Shown here one piece after another: positions 7,258-15,778 of a stretch of 64,000 nucleotides of DNA; within the stretch, counting starts at the first letter, position 1; each line of letters starts with the position of its first letter. The position numbers and the translations under genes were made by a program. A model generated the notes under the pieces. The model did not search any database. It saw only the letters and a list, made by a program, of their open reading frames with translations, and had not been told where the DNA came from. Origin of the DNA: Brachymonas denitrificans (GTDB lineage Bacteria; Pseudomonadota; Gammaproteobacteria; Burkholderiales; Burkholderiaceae_C); NCBI RefSeq assembly GCF_907163135.1, contig NZ_CAJQUA010000001.1, positions 2,371,001 through 2,435,000 on the forward strand, read 5' to 3'.

Positions 7258-7529
7258 CCTTCCGACTCGCCATCTACAGCGCATGGAGCAGCACCAATGC
7301 CGCGCTGCTGCGACGCCAGCGACTGCCCGGCACCTACCCCACGGCGGGCGACGCTGCAGCGGCTGGTGTGGTGCACCTGAAGGCCAATGCGCAGGCTGTG
7401 GGTTTTGAGGTGGAGGCGCCGGGGCTGGAAGCAGCGAACGACGCAGCGATGACAGCACGCACGATCTACCGGGCGCAAGCGGCGCGTCACAAGCGCCAGA
7501 AACGCACGGAGGTGCAGCATGACGCCTGA
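7254..7529 (+). CDS. unknown small island protein
   Basis: The 91-residue product is not recognised. It has an Ala-rich middle and a basic C-terminus (AQAARHKRQKRTEVQHD). AGGAGG lies nine bases upstream of its ATG inside the previous gene. It overlaps the start of the primase gene by 11 bases, so it is probably co-translated with it. Confidence 0.65.
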   Translation: MTFRLAIYSAWSSTNAALLRRQRLPGTYPTAGDAAAAGVVHLKANAQAVGFEVEAPGLEAANDAAMTARTIYRAQAARHKRQKRTEVQHDA

Positions 7530-8444
7530 CACCATCGTCAACGACTTCCGCGATGCGTTGCTGGGCGCCGGGTTGACGCCACCCGATCACATCGAGGCTG
7601 ACGGCAAGGTGCACCGCTTCAGTACCAACGGCAAGCGCAGCGACGCGGCGGGCTGGTACTGCCTGCATCTGGATGGCCTGCCTGCTGGCATCTTCGGAGA
7701 CTGGCGGCAGGGGCTGACTGTCACCTGGTGCAGCAAGAGCGACGAAGCCATGACACCGGCAGAGCGTGCAGCGATGCGCGAAACCATCCGGGCATTGCTG
7801 GTGCAGCGGCAGGCCGATCAGCAGCGCAGGCAGGAGCAAGCAAAAGCAAGCGCAATGCAGGCATGGGAGGCGGCAGGCGACTGTACCGGCCACCCCTACC
7901 TGCAGCGCAAGGGCGTGCACGGCTACGGGCTGCGGCAGTACGGCGGCTTGCTGATGATCCCGCTGCGCGACACCAGCGGCACCCTGCACAGCATCCAGAC
8001 GATCACGCCTGATGGTGACAAGCGCTTTCAGGCGGGCGGCAGGGTGCGCGGCTGCTATCACGCCATCGGCAAGCCTGCAGGCGTCATCGTGGTGTGCGAG
8101 GGCTACGCCACGGGCGCCAGCATCCACGAGGTGACCGGCCACGCTGTGGCTGTGGCCTTCAACGCAGGCAACCTGCAGGCAGTGGCACAGGCGCTGCACA
8201 GGCGCTGCACAGGCGCCACCCTGACCTGCAGATCATCGTGGCCGCTGACGACGATCACGCCACGCCGGGCAACCCCGGCATGGAGCAGGCACAGCAGGCC
8301 GCGCTATCCGTGGGCGGCACCGTGGCGGTACCGCTGTTCCACGCTGGCCGACCGGCTGGCGCTACCGACTTCAACGACCTGCACCAGTTGCAGGGGCTGG
8401 CGGCAGTGAAGGCCGCATTTGATGAATTGGAGGATTGCCCATGA
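7519..8444 (+). pseudogene. Toprim-domain primase, frameshifted by an 11-bp duplication
   Basis: The gene matches phage/plasmid Toprim primases: an N-terminal zinc-free wing (GWYCLHLDGLPAGIFGDWR), a helical linker, HPYLQRKGV, LLMIPLRD, and VVCEGYATGASI. At 8185-8216 the unit GCACAGGCGCT is tandemly repeated. Removing one 11-base copy restores ALHRRHPDLQIIVAADDDHA and GNPGMEQAQQAA, the second Toprim Asp motif, and an open frame to 8444. As read, translation leaves the Toprim frame near residue 230 and stops at 8409. The restored stop overlaps the helicase start (ATGA). Without the Asp motif, primase activity is probably lost, unless this is a read or assembly error. Confidence 0.85.
8185..8217 (+). 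repeat. 11-bp tandem duplication in the primase gene
   Basis: GCACAGGCGCT stands at 8185-8195 and 8196-8206, followed by GCACAGGCGCC at 8207-8217. Slipped-strand mispairing easily gains or loses one unit, and one unit fewer restores the primase frame. Confidence 0.9.
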
Positions 8445-10297
8445 CGGAAGCAATCACGGCACTGGCCGAAGTGCCAGCAGATACCCCTATCGGCCACCTG
8501 GTGCAGATCGAGGCGGACGGGCAGCAGGATCAGCAGCAGGCAGAACCCAGCCCCATCCCCGACCAAAAGGATCGTCCGCGCTACGTGGTGCTGAACGAGG
8601 CGGTAAAGGGCACTGACGGCAAGGTGACGCACCGTGCAGGCGTCTGGTATTTTGGCATCCGTGAGCGCAATAACGGCGAACCCGAGCTGACCCAAGTCTG
8701 GATTTGCGCACCGCTGTACATGGATGCAGTGACGCACGACCCGCAGGAAAACAACTTCGGGCGCCTGCTGCGGTTTCGCACCACGACCGGGAAATGGCGG
8801 GAGTGGGCCATGCCCATGGAGCTACTGAAGGCAGACGGCGCCGACTTGCGCGGGGCGCTGCTTTCCATGGGGCTGGAGCTGGACCCGGACAAGCGCAGCA
8901 GCCTGACGCGCTACCTGTTGAGCCTGGTGCCGAGAAAGCGGGTTCGCTGCTGCCTGCAGACCGGCTGGGCAGACGCCACCTTCCGGGCTTTCGTGCTGCC
9001 TGATACCGTCATCGGCGCCGGGGCTGGCGGCGTGGTGTTCCAGTCTGGTGAGGCAGATGGCAACGAGTACACCACGGGCGGCACACTGGACGGCTGGCGC
9101 GAGGGTGTGGCAATGCCTGCTGTGGGCAATCCCGTGCTGCTGCTGGCGCTTTGCGCTGCATTCGCTGGTGCACTGCTGGCAAGGTGCAATGCCGAATCGG
9201 GCGGGGTGCACTTCGTGGGCGATTCCAGCACCGGCAAAACCACGGCGCTGCAGGCAGCGTGCAGTGTGTGGGGCGGCGAGGGTTACCGCAGAAGCTGGCG
9301 GGCCACGGCCAACGGCATGGAGGGCGCAGCCAGCATGTTCAATGACAGCCTGCTGGCGCTGGACGAAATCAGCGAATGCGATCCGCGCGACATTGGCGCC
9401 ATCGTGTACAGCCTGGGCAACGGGCGCGGCAAGCAGCGGGCCAGCAGGACCGGCACCGTTCGCACCGTGACGCGCTGGCGCTGCTTCATTGTCTCCACCG
9501 GGGAAACCACCATCGAAACGTCCATGCAGGAAGGCGGCCAGAGGGTGAAGGCGGGGCAGGCCGTGCGGCTGCTGGATGTTCGTGTGCAGCGCAGGCATGG
9601 CGCATGGGATGAGCTGCACGGCTACGCCAGCGGTACCGTCTTCAGCGACAGCATCAAGCGGGCGGCGGCAACGCACTACGGCCACGCTGGGCGGGCTTTC
9701 CTGCAGCGATTGACCCGTGAGCAAGGCGAGGACTTCGCCGAGGCGCTGGCGGGCATTCAGGCGCTGCCTGCATTCGCTGTGCGGGGTGACGGGCAGGTGA
9801 AACGGGCGGCAGCCCGGTTTGCCATGCTCGCACTGGCCGGAGAGCTTGCTACCAGCTACGGCGTCACCGGCTGGCCGGAAGGGGCGGCGACTGCAGCGGC
9901 AGCGGAGATGTTCACCGCCTGGCAGCAGGATCGGGGCGGCAGCAACGCCAACAAGGAGCAAAGCCAGATCAGGCAGGCCGTGGCCGCATTCATCGAGCTG
10001 CACGGGGCAAGTCGGTTTCAGAACGAGGACAACCCGCAAGCCGTGGTGCACAACCGGGCAGGCTGGCGCGAGAACACCGGCAGCAGTGTGCGGTACCTGT
10101 TCACGGCTTCGGGCATGAAGGAGGCGCTGAAGGGCTTTGACCTGCAACGCTCGTTGGATGTGCTGGTGCAGTGCGGGGCGCTGCCAAAGCCTGGTGCTGA
10201 CGGCAGGCGCCAGACGCCCAAGCGACTGGATGGCGCCGTGCGCAAGGTGTACGAGATCAATCCCGAGCGATTGGAGGATGACCATGGGAGCGCTTAA
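8441..10297 (+). CDS. DUF927-family replicative helicase-like ATPase
   Basis: The 618-residue product has a DUF927 core: TGWADATFRAFVLPD, PVLLLALCAAFAGALL, a Walker A motif GDSSTGKTT near residue 268, SLLALDEI as Walker B, and SLGNGRGKQRASRTG, followed by sensor-like SSTGE-type FIVSTGET. Such proteins pair with Toprim primases in satellites and islands and probably unwind DNA for replication of the element. GGAGG precedes the ATG by seven bases, and the start overlaps the primase stop. The N-terminal 70 residues are Gln- and Pro-rich. No defect is visible, unlike its broken partner. Confidence 0.85.
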   Translation: MTEAITALAEVPADTPIGHLVQIEADGQQDQQQAEPSPIPDQKDRPRYVVLNEAVKGTDGKVTHRAGVWYFGIRERNNGEPELTQVWICAPLYMDAVTHDPQENNFGRLLRFRTTTGKWREWAMPMELLKADGADLRGALLSMGLELDPDKRSSLTRYLLSLVPRKRVRCCLQTGWADATFRAFVLPDTVIGAGAGGVVFQSGEADGNEYTTGGTLDGWREGVAMPAVGNPVLLLALCAAFAGALLARCNAESGGVHFVGDSSTGKTTALQAACSVWGGEGYRRSWRATANGMEGAASMFNDSLLALDEISECDPRDIGAIVYSLGNGRGKQRASRTGTVRTVTRWRCFIVSTGETTIETSMQEGGQRVKAGQAVRLLDVRVQRRHGAWDELHGYASGTVFSDSIKRAAATHYGHAGRAFLQRLTREQGEDFAEALAGIQALPAFAVRGDGQVKRAAARFAMLALAGELATSYGVTGWPEGAATAAAAEMFTAWQQDRGGSNANKEQSQIRQAVAAFIELHGASRFQNEDNPQAVVHNRAGWRENTGSSVRYLFTASGMKEALKGFDLQRSLDVLVQCGALPKPGADGRRQTPKRLDGAVRKVYEINPERLEDDHGSA

Positions 10298-10712
10298 AGC
10301 ACTGATTCAGCGGCTCCACGCACAGGCTGCAACCCCTGTAACCCGCGCTGTAACCCCGGCTGTAACTCCTGTAACCCCACAAAAAACGGCTGGGGTTACA
10401 GAAAAGTTCAATGAAATCAACGGTGTAACCCCTGTAACCCGTGTAACCCCGAAATTCGATAAGGGGCAGGGTTCAAACGCAAAACCACCGGCTGCGGCGC
10501 CGATTCCAGCCCCTGCAGTGCCTGGTGCAGAAGCGGCGAACGAAGCCGAGCTGTATGACTGGCACGAGCTGGACCGGGCCTATCTGGATCACCACATGCA
10601 ATGCACCCAATGCAAGACGGCAGGCAGGCGCCGGGGTGAGCGCTGCGCCATTGGTGCAGCACTGTGGCGCGACTATGAGCAAGCAATGCCCACGTGGGCG
10701 ACGAAAGTATGA
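10284..10712 (+). CDS. unknown protein encoded across the GTAACCCC repeat element
   Basis: The 142-residue product begins MGALKALIQRLHAQAATPVT. Residues about 16-57 are Val-Thr-Pro repeats (VTP, VTPVTP, GVTEKFNEINGVTPVTRVTP) encoded by the GTAACCCC units. A C-terminal Cys-containing segment (HHMQCTQCKTAGRRRGERC) could bind zinc. It overlaps the helicase gene by 14 bases; ATG 10284 has GGAGG seven bases upstream. The function is unknown. The repeat DNA also exists outside genes in this element, so the DNA itself may be what is selected. Confidence 0.65.
   Translation: MGALKALIQRLHAQAATPVTRAVTPAVTPVTPQKTAGVTEKFNEINGVTPVTRVTPKFDKGQGSNAKPPAAAPIPAPAVPGAEAANEAELYDWHELDRAYLDHHMQCTQCKTAGRRRGERCAIGAALWRDYEQAMPTWATKV
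10328..10450 (+). repeat. GTAACCCC repeat element, intragenic copy
   Basis: Units of GTAACCC(C) at about 10338, 10350, 10371, 10424, 10434 and 10443 surround the opposed pair GTAACCCC (10371-10378) and GGGGTTAC, with a 13-base loop, followed by TCAATGAAATCAACG. The order and spacing match the copies at 12985-13072 and, inverted, at 1570-1685. Confidence 0.8.
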
Positions 10713-10716
10713 CGCA

Positions 10717-11235
10717 ATGAGCAACAGGGAAACTTCACCACAGTTTGAAGCGGCCAACGAGCGGGCCAAACGCTTGGTGGAGGTGCACGGCGTGGATGCA
10801 CCACAGGCACAGGCTGCCATGCGGGAGGCGCTCGATCTTGCGCCCCAATGGGTCAAGGATGAGCTGAAGGCACAGCAGCAGCGGCACGAGCGCTTCCTGG
10901 CGGCAGTGGATGAAATGAATGCCGTGATTGCAGAGCATGGCGAGGATTCCCCAGAAGCGGGCATTGCCATCATGCAGGTGCACGAGCATCTGCCGGAGGA
11001 ACTGCAGCAGGCCATGATGGACAAGATGTGCGAGATGTTCCAGCTACCGGCGGCCACGCACTGCGATGATGACGGCAATCCGCTGTACAGCGTGGCCGAA
11101 GTGGGCGAGGCGCTGGGGCTGGATGAGCAGGAAGCAGAGCAGGCATTTGCCGAGATGCTCGCAGCAGCAGCCGACAAGGGGCTCGACATTGGCGGCATGG
11201 TGTCAGACGCCGGGCAGGTTCACCGCATCAACTGA
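10717..11235 (+). CDS. unknown island protein, paralogue of the next gene
   Basis: The 172-residue product is acidic and helical (RLVEVHGVDAPQAQAAMREAL) and ends with an HTH-like region (DDGNPLYSVAEVGEALGLDEQEAEQAFAEML). The same plan, including GxPxYSxxxxGxxLGxxExxx and the closing V-H-x-x-N, is found in the following gene, so the two are probably an old tandem duplication. The C-terminal part resembles a sigma-factor region 4-like HTH in layout. No function is known. Confidence 0.7.
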   Translation: MSNRETSPQFEAANERAKRLVEVHGVDAPQAQAAMREALDLAPQWVKDELKAQQQRHERFLAAVDEMNAVIAEHGEDSPEAGIAIMQVHEHLPEELQQAMMDKMCEMFQLPAATHCDDDGNPLYSVAEVGEALGLDEQEAEQAFAEMLAAAADKGLDIGGMVSDAGQVHRIN

Positions 11236-11245
11236 AGGGGCAGCA

Positions 11246-11782
11246 ATGAGCATTCAACAACACGCAGCACGCAAGCAGGCCAGCAAGCAGGCCAACGAGT
11301 ACCGCCAACGCTACGGCGCCAATCACCCGCTGACGCAGGCCATGCAGGGGCATGCCGATAGCCTGGTGTCCGATGGTGAGCTGTACGGCATGGAACCAGA
11401 AGATGCGCAGGCAGTCCGGTATGCAAGAGCGCGGGAGGAACTGCAGGCGGCTTTGCAGGAGAAGGGCGCACGCTCGATACAGGCCATGCTTGCAGCTATC
11501 GAGTGTGTGGGGTACGCACCAAAGGGACAGCAGGATCAGGTGCAGCAGGAAATGCAGGACCGCTTCGGCTTGCCGCAGCCTGGTGCATGGGCGGCAGATG
11601 GTAGGCCCATGTATTCCATGGAGCAAATCGGCGATGTGCTGGGCATGACAGAAAAGCATGTCCGCGCCACCGTGGAGGCATTGGGGCATGAGCGCTGCAA
11701 TGCCGGGGTGCCTGTGAATTTTCAGCTTGCCAAGGATGCGGAAGTGCACCAACTCAACAGCGATGAGGAAGACGATGATTGA
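11246..11782 (+). CDS. unknown island protein, paralogue of the previous gene
   Basis: The 178-residue product begins with a basic helix (SIQQHAARKQASKQANEYRQ), has a charged helical middle and an HTH-like C-terminal region (DGRPMYSMEQIGDVLGMTEK), and ends acidic (SDEEDDD). It shares its architecture and key C-terminal residues with the product of 10717-11235. GGGG and a short spacer precede the ATG. It overlaps the SSB-like gene by eight bases. A DNA-binding role is plausible but unproven. Confidence 0.7.
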   Translation: MSIQQHAARKQASKQANEYRQRYGANHPLTQAMQGHADSLVSDGELYGMEPEDAQAVRYARAREELQAALQEKGARSIQAMLAAIECVGYAPKGQQDQVQQEMQDRFGLPQPGAWAADGRPMYSMEQIGDVLGMTEKHVRATVEALGHERCNAGVPVNFQLAKDAEVHQLNSDEEDDD

Positions 11783-12119
11783 TGGATTGATTGCGGGCAA
11801 GGTGTACGGCCAGCCACAAAGCAGGACCGACAGCCACGGCAAGCAATACGCGCTGGGCAAGGTCAAGGCAGCAGCCGGTAACGGCGAGGTGCTGTTTGTC
11901 TCGTGCATTGTCTTTGGTGACGCTGCACGGCAGTTCCTGGTGCTGGGTGACGGCGACGCCGTGGCGCTGGCTGGCAGCATCAGCCCGAAGGCATGGACGG
12001 ACAAGGATGGGCAGGCGCGGCCAGCGCTGGATATGCAGGTGCAGCAGGTGCTGACGGCCTACCATGGCAGGAAGAAGCGCCAGCAGATGCAGGACGCAGA
12101 AAACCAGCAATTTGACTGA
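11775..12119 (+). CDS. SSB-like OB-fold protein
   Basis: The 114-residue product has the strand pattern of short single-stranded-DNA-binding or OB-fold proteins: IDGLIAGKVYGQPQ, EVLFVSCIVFGDAARQFLVL, DGDAVALAGSISPKAW, and ALDMQVQQVLTAY. The W-x-D-K-D-G-x-x-R-P-A-L-D segment is characteristic of phage and plasmid SSB-like proteins. It sits in the replication operon with the primase and helicase and overlaps the previous gene, so it probably protects single strands during replication of the element. Confidence 0.75.
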   Translation: MIDGLIAGKVYGQPQSRTDSHGKQYALGKVKAAAGNGEVLFVSCIVFGDAARQFLVLGDGDAVALAGSISPKAWTDKDGQARPALDMQVQQVLTAYHGRKKRQQMQDAENQQFD

Positions 12120-12149
12120 TGTTTTCGGAATATCTTTGAGAGGTGCGGC

Positions 12150-12785
12150 ATGGGCGGATACGGCAGCGGCAGGCACGGCGGGCGCAGCACCACATCGGAC
12201 ATGCGCAGTCTGGACGTGCGCCAGATGCAGCGTAATGGCTGGCTGGCGCCTGCTGCAGCAGGTGAAATCTATTGGAGCAGCAACGGGCAGCGGACAGCGA
12301 CGATCAATTACCGCATGGAGGGCAAGGGCGTGCGGCTGATATACCGATCACGGCGAACCGGCGAGGACTGGAAGGATCATGACTACGTGGTGCCGCTGAC
12401 CTACACCCCCTGCAACTATGGAGGAAGTCGGGTTTGGTTTCTGTGCCCCTGCTGCGGGCGCAGAGTGGCAAAGCTGTACGGCGGCGCGATCTATGCCTGC
12501 AGGCACTGCCACAAGCTGGCGTATCAGTCACAGCGGGAAACCCAAGACGGCAGGGCATTGCGCAAGGCCGACAAGATGCGGGATCGGCTGGGCTGGGTGC
12601 CGGGGATTCTCAACGGCGAGGGTGGCAAGCCCAAGGGGATGCACTGGGCGACCTATGGCCGGATGCTCGATCAGTACAGCAAAGCGTGTGAAGTCACCGT
12701 TATGGGGATGCACCGCAGGCTGGGATTGATACGGGGAAGGATTCGAGCTGCAGGCTTGCCCGATGAAGACCTGGACTTCCCATGA
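12150..12785 (+). CDS. zinc-ribbon island protein of unknown function
   Basis: The 211-residue product starts with GGYGSGRHGGRST, continues SLDVRQMQRNGWL, then a strand-rich part and a zinc ribbon (CPCCGRR ... CRHCHKLAY) around residues 98-120. A basic helical C-terminal region follows (LRKADKMRDRLG, MHRRLGLIRGRIRAAG). Proteins of this layout are common in proteobacterial prophages and islands, but no activity is known to me. It is the last gene before a strong terminator, and GAGAGGTG precedes its start. Confidence 0.75.
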   Translation: MGGYGSGRHGGRSTTSDMRSLDVRQMQRNGWLAPAAAGEIYWSSNGQRTATINYRMEGKGVRLIYRSRRTGEDWKDHDYVVPLTYTPCNYGGSRVWFLCPCCGRRVAKLYGGAIYACRHCHKLAYQSQRETQDGRALRKADKMRDRLGWVPGILNGEGGKPKGMHWATYGRMLDQYSKACEVTVMGMHRRLGLIRGRIRAAGLPDEDLDFP

Positions 12786-12816
12786 TGGATCGGCAGCACG
12801 GCAAGATCACAGTAAT

Positions 12817-12842
12817 GGGGTGTCAGAAGTGACACCCCTTTT
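12817..12842 (+). terminator. terminator of the island operon
   Basis: GGGGTGTCA (12817-12825), a GAAG loop and TGACACCCC (12830-12838) are followed by TTTT. The stem is perfect and begins 32 bases after the last gene of the rightward operon. Confidence 0.88.
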
Positions 12843-12984
12843 GCATGGGCGCCGCAGTAGTGGCGCGACCAAAGTTGCAGGCGTGGTTGCAGGTTGCAAC
12901 CCAAAAAAAAAGAGCGCCACATGCTGCCACCTGGTGCGCGACATTCGGCTCGACTTTGAGCCGATCACATCCAAACCCCGTGCT

Positions 12985-13072
12985 GTAACCCCTGTAACCC
13001 CATGGCAAAACGCTGGGGTTACAGAAAAAGTCAATGAAATCAACGGTGTAACCCCGTAACCCGTGTAACCCC
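12985..13072 (+). repeat. GTAACCCC repeat element, right copy
   Basis: GTAACCCC stands at 12985-12992, 12994-13001, 13048-13055, 13056-13062 (one C short) and 13065-13072. The opposed GGGGTTAC at 13015-13022 forms a hairpin with 12994-13001 around ATGGCAAAACGCT, the same loop as in the left copy. The spacer TCAATGAAATCAACG matches the intragenic copy. Confidence 0.85.
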
Positions 13073-13194
13073 ACAAAAAAGCAATGACGGGATGCATTGC
13101 ACGCTCTGCATGGTGCAATGTTGCGGCGATCAACACCATGGCTGTAGGGCATCGGCAACGGGCCAAATCGGCAGAAAAGGGGGCAGCAAATCAA

Positions 13195-13216
13195 TTTGAC
13201 GGTATTTTTGACGGTA
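13195..13216. repeat. right integrase arm-type sites
   Basis: TTTGACGGTA occurs at 13195-13204 and 13207-13216, with the same 12-base period as the left pair at 231-252. The two pairs in the same orientation near both ends fit integrase arm sites. Confidence 0.65.
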
Positions 13217-13276
13217 CTTTTCCGATTGGTATGTATTGGTGCTCAATGAAATCAATAGGTTATGACTTCAATGTGG

Positions 13277-13287
13277 TCCCCGCCAGT
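13277..13287. other. candidate attR core
   Basis: TCCCCGCCAGT repeats bases 103-113 of the tRNA-Arg end; the match stops after 11 bases, where the tRNA has CGCG and this site has GCCA. It lies 60 bases beyond the right arm sites. A diverged attR is the simplest reading. Confidence 0.45.
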
Positions 13288-13401
13288 GCCATCCTTCCTG
13301 CCCGCTCCCCTGCGGAGCCCGCCGCCAAGCCCGCGACATGGTGTCGAGCTGGCTTTTTCATGCCCGTCGCAGCATTGCGGTAGTGCACCGGACCGGCATG
13401 C

Positions 13402-13975
13402 TCACAGCGTTTCCCGCACATAGGCAATCCCTTCGTCGTCATAGATGGTGTAGATCAGCTGCAGCAGGTTGCGAAGGTCCTGCGAGTCGTCCAGCATGCG
13501 GATGGCCATGACGATGGGGGAAGTGACGCCCCGCTCGTCCAGCGGGAGGTAGGTGACGTCGGTGCGCTGCATGCCGTGCACGCTTTTCGGCACGATGGAC
13601 AGCCCGGCGCCGGCGGCGACGAGGCCGAGGGCGATCTGTAGTTCGCGCACTTCCTGCATGTTGGCGGGCTCGAGGCCGCGGTCGCGGAAGGCGGCGAGCA
13701 CCTGGTCGGCAAAGCTGGGGCGCGGGGCGCGCGGGAACAGGATAAGCGGTTCGTGCACGATCTGCTGCAGGCGCACCGGCTTGCCGGCCAGGCCCAGCGG
13801 ATGCTCGAACGGCACGGCGAGCATCATCACTTCCTCGCGCAGCACGATGCGGCGCACGTTGGCGTCGTCGATGCGCACGCGGCCGAAGCCGACATCGATG
13901 CGACCTTCCTTCAGCGCCTGGTTCTGCTCGACGGTGGCCATCTCGTGCAGGGTGAGCTCGATGCGCCGCATCCGC
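13402..13975 (-). pseudogene. BenM/CatM-like LysR regulator, C-terminal remnant
   Basis: About 190 residues of the effector-binding domain remain, from [20 protein letters not shown] through [19 protein letters not shown] and [20 protein letters not shown] to YVRETL. The wording is that of BenM/CatM regulators that respond to cis,cis-muconate and benzoate. The N-terminal winged HTH and about 115 residues in all are absent: the frame runs into antisense benA sequence at about 13960-13975. The protein cannot bind DNA in the usual way, so the ben genes have probably lost their activator. Confidence 0.88.
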
Positions 13976-14281
13976 CAGTATGAAGATTTCTTCAACGCCA
14001 GCGGCATGGCCACGCCGGACGATCTGGAAGAGTTCCGCGCCTGCCAGCAGGGCTACAACGGCATTGCGCTGGAGTGGAACGACCAGTCGCGCGGCAGCAA
14101 GCACTGGATCCGCGGTGCGGACGAAGCCGCCGATGCCATCGGCCTGAAGCCGCTGCTGTCGGGCGTGAAGACCGAGGACGAGGGACTGTACACGCTGCAG
14201 CACCACTACTGGATGGAAGTGATGCAGAAGGCCGTAGAAAAAGAAGGAGCAGCAGCAAGAGCGCGAACAACGATCTGGTGA
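13961..14281 (+). pseudogene. benA: benzoate 1,2-dioxygenase large subunit (BenA), C-terminal remnant
   Basis: Only about 100 residues remain, starting at [18 protein letters not shown] and continuing [29 protein letters not shown] and [15 protein letters not shown]. The Rieske centre and the catalytic iron ligands of this roughly 450-residue protein are missing. The sequence upstream is the LysR remnant on the other strand, so one deletion removed the regulator N-terminus, the divergent promoter and most of benA. The frame also reads past the expected stop into the benB start region. Confidence 0.9.
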
Positions 14282-14751
14282 ACCTGAAGGCTTTCCTGTA
14301 CAAGGAGGCGCGCCTGCTGGATGACGAACAGTGGGACGAGTGGCTGGAGTGTTATGACGAGAACGCGCAGTTCTGGGTGCCCTCGTGGGATGACGACGAC
14401 ACGCTGGTGAAGGATCCGCAGCGCGAAATCTCGTTGATCTATTACCCGAACCGCCAGGGTCTGGAAGACCGCGTGTTCCGCATCAAGACCGAGCGCTCCA
14501 GCGCCACCATGCCGGACACCCGCACCAGCCACAACATCAGCAATGTGGAGCTGGAAGTGCAGCAGGGCGACATCGTCACCGTGCGCTTCAACTGGCACAC
14601 GCTGAGCTTCCGCTACAAGACGATTTACCAGTACTTCGGCATGTCGCGCTATCGGATCGACGTCTCCGGCGCGCAGCCGAAGATCGTGGACAAGTACGTG
14701 GTGCTGAAGAACGACTACATCAACCAGGTGATCGACATTTTTCACATCTGA
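14278..14751 (+). CDS. benB: benzoate 1,2-dioxygenase small subunit (BenB), start codon apparently lost
   Basis: The reading frame matches BenB over essentially full length: [65 protein letters not shown] and the end [14 protein letters not shown]. Homology begins near 14251 ([14 protein letters not shown]), but no ATG exists there. The nearest usable codon is GTG at 14278, given here as start. AGAAGGAG at 14242-14248 stands where a ribosome-binding site is expected. A 9-base loss of ATGAGCAGC between AGCAGC repeats would explain both the missing start and the missing benA stop. Confidence 0.7.
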   Translation: MNLKAFLYKEARLLDDEQWDEWLECYDENAQFWVPSWDDDDTLVKDPQREISLIYYPNRQGLEDRVFRIKTERSSATMPDTRTSHNISNVELEVQQGDIVTVRFNWHTLSFRYKTIYQYFGMSRYRIDVSGAQPKIVDKYVVLKNDYINQVIDIFHI

Positions 14752-15777
<1,026 letters not shown>

Positions 15778-15778
15778 G

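Larger units (their letters stand above)
103..13287. mobile_element. tRNA-Arg-associated integrated element (satellite-like genomic island, about 13.2 kb)
   Basis: The element starts in the tRNA-Arg 3' end with a P4-type integrase gene reading inwards. Paired TTTGACGGTA repeats lie near both ends (231-252 and 13195-13216), and a short core repeat gives the proposed boundaries. Contents are an integrase, regulators, a toxin-antitoxin-like pair, an AlpA-like protein, a broken Toprim primase, a DUF927-type helicase, an SSB-like protein and many unknown small genes. No virion or conjugation genes are visible. This fits a phage satellite or minimal integrative element that depends on a helper. Left end and content are well supported; the exact right end is uncertain. 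Confidence 0.8.
12786..13401. other. right end of the element, no gene seen
   Basis: This stretch holds the operon terminator (12817-12842), the third GTAACCCC element (12985-13072), the right TGACGGTA pair (13195-13216) and the candidate attR core (13277-13287). I see no gene in it. Between 13288 and the LysR remnant there is only short chromosomal-looking sequence. Confidence 0.7.

Noticed and set aside
12985-13072. CRISPR array or transposon end as explanation for the GTAACCCC repeats
   Set aside because: Units are 8-10 bases with irregular spacing and no spacers of constant length; no transposase or target duplication is present.
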